Shown: positions 59,661 through 64,000 of the stretch, piece after piece
How positions within the stretch are numbered: position 1 is the first letter of the stretch
Layout: the number at the start of each line of letters is the position of its first letter
Assembly: GCF_009184895.1 (NCBI RefSeq)
Contig: NZ_WESE01000013.1
Span: 1 to 64,000, forward strand
Origin: Nostocoides sp. F2B08
GTDB lineage: Bacteria; Actinomycetota; Actinomycetes; Actinomycetales; Dermatophilaceae
Length of the DNA: 64,000 nucleotides
Reading direction: 5' to 3'
Program-made: the position numbers and the translations under genes
Notes under the pieces: generated by a model
Databases searched by the model: none
What the model was told of the DNA's origin: nothing
What the model saw: the letters and a program-made list of their open reading frames with translations, nothing else

Positions 59661-60818
59661 TCATAAACGCGTGTTGACGCGCGGGGCGGTGTGGCGGTGA
59701 GTGTGCAAGGGCAGGTAGACGGTGAACTCGGCGCCGCGGCCTGGGCCGTCGCTGGTGGCGGTGATGTTGCCGCCGTGGGCGTCGACCAGGGCTTTGCTGA
59801 TGGTCAGGCCGATGCCGCTGCCGCTGCGGTCGCGGGTGCGGGCGGTGTCGCCGCGGTAGAAGCGTTCGAAGACGTGGGCGAGCTGGTCGGCGGGGATGCC
59901 GTCTCCGTTGTCGCGGACGGTGAGGGTGGCCTCGCCTCCGTCGCGTGAGGCGGCCAACGTGACGATGCCTCCGGGCGGGGTGTGGCGTAGGGCGTTGGTG
60001 AGCAGGTTGGCCAGGACCTGGGCGATGCGGGTGCGGTCGACGCTGACCTGCAGTCCGGCGCTGCCGGTGGTGTCGACCAGGAGGTTGACGCCTTTGTCGG
60101 TGTAGGGCTCGCGCAGGGCATCATGGGCGGCCCAGAGCAGGTCGGAGACGGCGTGGGGGTGCACGTCGAGGCCGAGTCGTCCTTCTTCGGCGCTGGAGAC
60201 CTCGTCGATGTCGTCGGCGAGGCGCGCGAGGCGGTGGGTCTGCTCGGCAAGGACGGCTCGGGACTCGGGGCCGATATCGGCGATGCCGTCGTGGAGGCCG
60301 TCGTGGTAGGCGTCCAGGGTGGCGATGGGGGTGCGCAGCTCGTGGGCGAGGTCGGAGAGCATCCGGCGGCGGGTGTCTTCGGTGCCTTCCAGGCGTGCGG
60401 CCATGGCGTTGAAGGCTTCCGCGAGGGTGTCGAGCTCGGTGCCGGAGCCGACGTCGAGGACTCGAGTGGCGTAGTGGCCGCGGCTGAGCTCGCGGGCGGC
60501 GCCGGTCATCTGCTCCAGGGGGTGGCGTAGGCGGCGGGTCAGGAACCAGGTGACGGCGGTGGCGGCGATCAGGGCTATGAGCAGCCCGACGCCGAGCGAG
60601 ATCAGGGACGCCTGCAGGTAGCCCCTCTCGATGTGGACCAGTTCGGGGGTGTTCTCCTCGTGGCCTGACTGGAGGAGGTGGTAGTGGAAGATCGGGGGGC
60701 CGACGAGCATGGCGACCAGGGCGGTGGTCAGGGCGCCGGCGAGCAGGACCATGCTCTGTCCTGCGAGCAGCCGGGTCGCCAGACCGCGGGCGCGGGGCGG
60801 CTTCGTTGTCGTGCTCAT
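59661..60818 (-). CDS. Sensor histidine kinase, membrane-bound
   Basis: A 385-residue kinase. Membrane helices are at ~20-42 (MVLLAGALTTALVAMLVG) and ~72-92 (LISLGVGLLIALIAATAVTW), with a short extracellular loop between them (HYHLLQSGHEENTPELVHIE). That loop has three His and could bind metal. A HAMP domain follows, then the H-box RRMLSDLAHELRTPIATLDA. The HATPase part has NLLTNALRHT, DNGDGIPADQL and GSGIGLTISKALVDAHGG. It overlaps the response regulator gene by 4 bases. Copper sensing (CusS-like) is inferred from the context only. Confidence 0.93.
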   Translation of the reverse strand: MSTTTKPPRARGLATRLLAGQSMVLLAGALTTALVAMLVGPPIFHYHLLQSGHEENTPELVHIERGYLQASLISLGVGLLIALIAATAVTWFLTRRLRHPLEQMTGAARELSRGHYATRVLDVGSGTELDTLAEAFNAMAARLEGTEDTRRRMLSDLAHELRTPIATLDAYHDGLHDGIADIGPESRAVLAEQTHRLARLADDIDEVSSAEEGRLGLDVHPHAVSDLLWAAHDALREPYTDKGVNLLVDTTGSAGLQVSVDRTRIAQVLANLLTNALRHTPPGGIVTLAASRDGGEATLTVRDNGDGIPADQLAHVFERFYRGDTARTRDRSGSGIGLTISKALVDAHGGNITATSDGPGRGAEFTVYLPLHTHRHTAPRVNTRL

Positions 60819-61561
60819 CCTTTGCCCATTCGGTAGCCGATGCCGCGGACGGTGACGACGTAGCGGGCCGTGTCGGGGTCGTCACCGAGCTTGCGGCGCA
60901 GGTGGGCGATGTGGACGTCGACGAGGTGCTCGTCCCCGACCCAGCCCCCTCCCCAGATCTCGTCGATGAGCTGGCGCCGGGAGAAGGCCATCGTCGGGCG
61001 TGCCGCGAGGGTGATGAGCAGGTCCCGCTCGGTGGGTGTGAGCGCCACGGGGTCGCCGCCGAGGCGCACTTCGTGCGCGTCGGAGTCGACGAGGAGGTCT
61101 CCGAACTGACGGGCGGGTTGCCGGGTCGGCCCGGGGGCCGCGTTGGCGGTGCGTGGGCGGCGCAGGACGGCCTGGACGCGGGCGACGAGCTCGCGGACGC
61201 TGAAGGGTTTGGTGATGTAGTCGTCGGCGCCGACGGAGAGCCCGATGAGGGTGTCGATCTCGTCCTTGCGGGCGGTGACGACCAGGATGTAGCAGTCGGA
61301 GAAGGTGCGGATCTGCCGGCAGACCTCGATGCCGTCCAGGCCGGGCAGGCCGAGGTCGAGGATGACCACGTCCGGGGACTGCTCGCGCGCGGCTTCTATC
61401 GCCTCCGGGCCGGTGTGCACGACGGTGGCGTCGAACCCGGCCTGGGAGAGGTAGGCGGCGACCATGCCCGCCAGCGCCTTCTCGTCCTCGACGACGAGCA
61501 CGCGCGCGACGGGCTCGACGGGCGCTTCCGCGGCGGCGCGCGGGGAGGGAGTGCTGTTCAC
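60815..61561 (-). CDS. OmpR-family response regulator
   Basis: A ~248-residue regulator. The receiver domain has VLVVEDEKALAG, phosphoacceptor Asp in VVILDLGLPGLDG and the Lys in DDYITKPFSVREL. The C-terminal winged helix has ALTPTERDLLITLAARP and VDVHIAHLRRKLGDD. It probably regulates the copper genes next to it. GTG 61561 is used; GTG 61618 would add 19 residues without known function. Confidence 0.93.
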   Translation of the reverse strand: MNSTPSPRAAAEAPVEPVARVLVVEDEKALAGMVAAYLSQAGFDATVVHTGPEAIEAAREQSPDVVILDLGLPGLDGIEVCRQIRTFSDCYILVVTARKDEIDTLIGLSVGADDYITKPFSVRELVARVQAVLRRPRTANAAPGPTRQPARQFGDLLVDSDAHEVRLGGDPVALTPTERDLLITLAARPTMAFSRRQLIDEIWGGGWVGDEHLVDVHIAHLRRKLGDDPDTARYVVTVRGIGYRMGKG

Positions 61562-61726
61562 CTCACCAGTGTCGCTGCCCGACCTGGACGCTGGCACGTA
61601 CCGGGGTCCTGCCGGCACCGATCTTCGTCAAACCTCAACCGTTCCGCTGCCTGGCCTTCGCGTGGGCGGCGCACGCTGGTGAGCAACAAGCAAAGTTGCG
61701 CTGGAGTCGATGAGAGGAGCCCGGTG

Positions 61727-61966
61727 ATGATGTGGGGCGAGGGCTACTGGAGTGGCTGGATGTGGCTGGTCATGGGTGCCGGCACGCTGACGTTCTGGGT
61801 GGTGGTCATCCTCGTCGTGCGCGCCTTGCTGCCCACCCGTGGCCCCCAAAGCGGCGAACCGCCGCGGCCTGATGCGTTGACGCTGCTCAAGGAGCGGTTG
61901 GCCCGCGGCGAGGTGACGCCCGAGGAGTACGAGCAGCGCCGACGCCTCCTCGTCGACGGGCACTGA
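61727..61966 (+). CDS. SHOCT-domain small membrane protein
   Basis: A 79-residue protein with one membrane helix (LVMGAGTLTFWVVVILVVRA) followed by the SHOCT motif LTLLKERLARGEVTPEEYEQ. The N-terminus MWGEGYWSGWMW is rich in Trp and Met. Such proteins often accompany copper-resistance multicopper oxidase genes in actinomycetes. It starts at ATG 61727 (or 61730), 34 bases before the multicopper oxidase start region. Confidence 0.82.
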   Translation: MMWGEGYWSGWMWLVMGAGTLTFWVVVILVVRALLPTRGPQSGEPPRPDALTLLKERLARGEVTPEEYEQRRRLLVDGH

Positions 61967-61999
61967 CCCTCTCCCCCCTGCCACCCTGTGAAGGAACCG

Positions 62000-63484
62000 A
62001 TGACCTCGCTCTCGCGCCGCGACCTGTTGGCCGGCGGCATGGGGCTGTCGATCTCGGCAGGTTTGGCCGCGTGCAGCACCCCGAACACGCCCTCGGTCAC
62101 ACCGTCCTCGCTGCTCGGACCGCCGACCGGGGCGGCCCCGTCGCCCGGCCAGCGGGTGGTCGAGCAGTCTCTGACGGCACGCCCGCTCACCCTCGATCTG
62201 GGCGGCCGTCAGGTCGCCACCTGGGCCTACGGCGACCGGGTCCCCGGACCCGTGCTGCGCGCCACCGCCGGTGACTTCCTGCGCGTCACCCTGCAGAACG
62301 AACTGCCGGCCCCCACGACGATCCACTGGCACGGGATCAGGCTGCGCAACGAGGCCGACGGGGTTCCGGGAATGACCCAGGACCCTGTCGAGCCGGGCGG
62401 GCGGTTCGTGTACGAGTTCACCGCACCCGACCCGGGCACGTACTTCTTTCATCCGCACGTCGGGGTCCAGCTCGACCGGGGCCTGTACGCGCCGCTGGTC
62501 ATCGATGACCCGGACGAGCCGGGCGCCTACGACGCGGAGTGGGTCGTCGTCCTCGACGACTGGATCGACGGCACCGGTGCCACCCCCGATGAGGTGCTTG
62601 AGCAGCTCATCGCCGACGGCGGTGAGGACTCAGGCGGGATGGGTGGGATGGGTCACGGATCGATGGGCGGGATGGGGATGGGCGATCCGCCGTGGGGTGA
62701 CGCCGGCGACGTCATCTACCCGCACTTCCTGGTCAACGGCCGACCCCCGACCGACCCCGAGGTCCTGAGCGCCCGCCCGGGTCAGCGGGTGCGGCTGCGG
62801 ATCATCAACTCCGCCTCCGACACGATCTTCACCGTCGCCCTCGGCGGACACCGAATGACGATCACCCACTCTGACGGTTTCCCCGTCGAGCCCGTCGATG
62901 TCGAGGCCGTCTACATCGGGATGGGCGAGCGGTACGACGCGACCGTCACCCTGCGCGACGGCGTCTTCCCGCTGGTGGCCTGCCCCGTCGGCAAGACCAG
63001 CGGCGGACAGGCCATGGCGCTGGTCCGCACCGGCGCCGGCAGCCCACCCGCACCCACCGTCACCCCGAGCGAGCTGGACGGGCCGGTCCTCATCGGCTCG
63101 CAGCTGCAGCCGGCCGAGGCGGCCCGGCTGCCTCAGCGATCTACCGACACCTCCGAAGATCTGGTGCTGCAAGGCTCGATGCGTCCGTACCGATGGGGCA
63201 TCAACGGCGCCGTCTACGGCGAGAACGAGCCGCTGACCGTCGAGCGCGGGCAACGGCTGCGGCTCAACGCGGTCAACATGTCGATGATGACCCACCCGCT
63301 GCACATCCACGGCCACACTTTCGCCCTGCCGTCCGGGCTGCGCAAGGACACCGTCCTGATGGCCCCGATGCAGTCCTTCGCGATCGACCTCGACGCCGAC
63401 AACACCGGAGATTGGATGATCCACTGCCACAACGTCTACCACGCCGAAGCCGGCATGATGATCGCCCTGGAGTACACCACATGA
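62000..63484 (+). CDS. TAT-exported multicopper oxidase (CueO/CopA-like)
   Basis: A 494-residue oxidase. The TAT signal has SRRDLLAGGMGLSISAGLAAC; the Cys (C25) makes a lipoprotein-type site. Cupredoxin motifs: TTIHWHGIRLRNEADGVPG, then TYFFHPHVGVQLDRGLYAPL, then HPLHIHGHTF and MIHCHNVYHAEAGMM, which together give the T1, T2 and T3 copper ligands. A Met-Gly-His loop (GMGGMGHGSMGGMGMG) resembles copper-binding inserts of CueO. It should oxidise Cu(I) outside the cytoplasm. ATG 62000 has AAGGA before it. Confidence 0.93.
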   Translation: MTSLSRRDLLAGGMGLSISAGLAACSTPNTPSVTPSSLLGPPTGAAPSPGQRVVEQSLTARPLTLDLGGRQVATWAYGDRVPGPVLRATAGDFLRVTLQNELPAPTTIHWHGIRLRNEADGVPGMTQDPVEPGGRFVYEFTAPDPGTYFFHPHVGVQLDRGLYAPLVIDDPDEPGAYDAEWVVVLDDWIDGTGATPDEVLEQLIADGGEDSGGMGGMGHGSMGGMGMGDPPWGDAGDVIYPHFLVNGRPPTDPEVLSARPGQRVRLRIINSASDTIFTVALGGHRMTITHSDGFPVEPVDVEAVYIGMGERYDATVTLRDGVFPLVACPVGKTSGGQAMALVRTGAGSPPAPTVTPSELDGPVLIGSQLQPAEAARLPQRSTDTSEDLVLQGSMRPYRWGINGAVYGENEPLTVERGQRLRLNAVNMSMMTHPLHIHGHTFALPSGLRKDTVLMAPMQSFAIDLDADNTGDWMIHCHNVYHAEAGMMIALEYTT

Positions 63485-64000
63485 CCCCTCGCTTCTCCCG
63501 CTGCGCCGGCGCCGCCACGCTCGGCACCGCGCTGCTGCTCACCCTCTCCGCCTGCGCCGGCACACCTCAGGCAGCCTCGCCCCCAGCGGCCGCCACGGCC
63601 TCGACGACGGTAACGCCGCCTCCGCCGGAACCCTCGGCAACGGCCGCGACGACGACCCCATCGGGGCACGCAGAGCCGATGGAACTGAGCGTCTCCCACA
63701 TCCACGCCGCAGTGCGCGACCCGCAGACCGGTGAGCTGCTGCTGGCCACCCACGAGGGCCTCTACCGGCAGCACGGAGACGACCTCACCCAGGTCGGACC
63801 GGTCATCGACCTCATGGGCTTCGCCGTCGCCGCGGACGGCACGTTGTACGCCTCGGGTCACCCGAGCGCCGGGGCTGGCCTGCCTGAGCCGGTCGGGCTG
63901 ATCACCTCCACCGACGGAGGCGCAACGTGGCAGGTCGCCTCCCGCGGCGGCGAGTCCGACTTCCACGCCCTGACGGTCGGCCCGGTCACCGTCGTCGGCT
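63481..64000 (+). CDS. F510_1955-like lipoprotein (cut by the window edge)
   Basis: An open frame of 173 residues running off the window, starting at ATG 63481 and overlapping the multicopper oxidase stop (ATGA). The signal has lipobox TLSACAG. After a Thr/Pro-rich linker it shows SVSHIHAAVRDPQTGELLLA, then HEGLYRQHGDDL and FAVAADGTLYASGHPS, then LITSTDGGATW, a beta-propeller (sialidase/F510_1955) pattern. These proteins are often next to copper-resistance oxidases. The 3' end is not in the window. Confidence 0.8.
   Translation, partial: MTPRFSRCAGAATLGTALLLTLSACAGTPQAASPPAAATASTTVTPPPPEPSATAATTTPSGHAEPMELSVSHIHAAVRDPQTGELLLATHEGLYRQHGDDLTQVGPVIDLMGFAVAADGTLYASGHPSAGAGLPEPVGLITSTDGGATWQVASRGGESDFHALTVGPVTVVG

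Overview
The window is about 64 kb of very GC-rich DNA with closely packed genes, many GTG starts and 1-11 base overlaps between neighbouring genes. F420-type flavin chemistry, TAT and lipoprotein signals, NB-ARC/cyclase regulators and DUF3516 helicases all point to an actinomycete (Actinomycetota, possibly Micrococcales; the genus cannot be set from this sequence). No rRNA or CRISPR array was seen. One complete tRNA is present, tRNA-Val(CAC).

Region 1 (1-7 kb) is accessory DNA: a small secreted protein, a GNAT/FeeM-like protein, an IS110-family element, a VapBC-type toxin-antitoxin pair, an HNH nuclease, a TMEM175-like channel, a bleomycin-resistance-like VOC protein and a frameshifted cupin gene. 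Region 2 (7-15 kb) begins with a TetR-controlled operon (membrane protein, TetR, membrane protein, dienelactone hydrolase, F420-dependent-type enzyme) behind a two-palindrome operator. Hydrolases, an S51-type peptidase, a second toxin-antitoxin-like pair, a TfoX-N protein and a macrodomain protein follow. Region 3 (15.4-19.2 kb) is a complete riboflavin operon, ribD-ribE-ribBA-ribH, on the minus strand behind an FMN riboswitch; a flavodoxin-like gene diverges from it. Region 4 (20-28 kb) is ordinary chromosome: an NmrA-like reductase, a SOUL protein, a DUF3516 helicase, a cyclase/NB-ARC/TPR regulator and two small secreted proteins.

Region 5 (28.37-40.65 kb) is bounded by a 24-bp perfect direct repeat. 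The right copy is the 3' end of tRNA-Val(CAC) and the left copy is an isolated fragment of the same tRNA. This is the layout expected of a 12.3-kb island integrated at a tRNA 3' end. It carries a truncated HigA, a lipoprotein esterase, a DUF6326 membrane protein, a decayed UPF0158 gene, a two-gene unit (234 aa plus a 2289-aa LamG-repeat protein) and a membrane acyltransferase, but no recognisable integrase. The two-gene unit is the best candidate here for an undescribed system.

Region 6 (40.7-57.4 kb) holds pabB/pabC-type genes, a Rieske-FAD oxidoreductase, and a cNMP-binding protein beside a response regulator/thioredoxin-reductase fusion with its cNMP-sensing histidine kinase. It ends with a decayed ECF sigma gene, an 1852-aa three-module multicopper oxidase fused to a membrane domain, and its small membrane partner. 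Region 7 (57.45 kb to the edge) begins with a second tRNA 3'-end fragment and a tyrosine integrase. It then carries a copper-type cargo: a Cys-rich HMA protein, a csoR broken by a stop and a frameshift but still facing an intact operator-like palindrome, a two-component system, a SHOCT protein, a TAT multicopper oxidase and a lipoprotein cut by the window edge.
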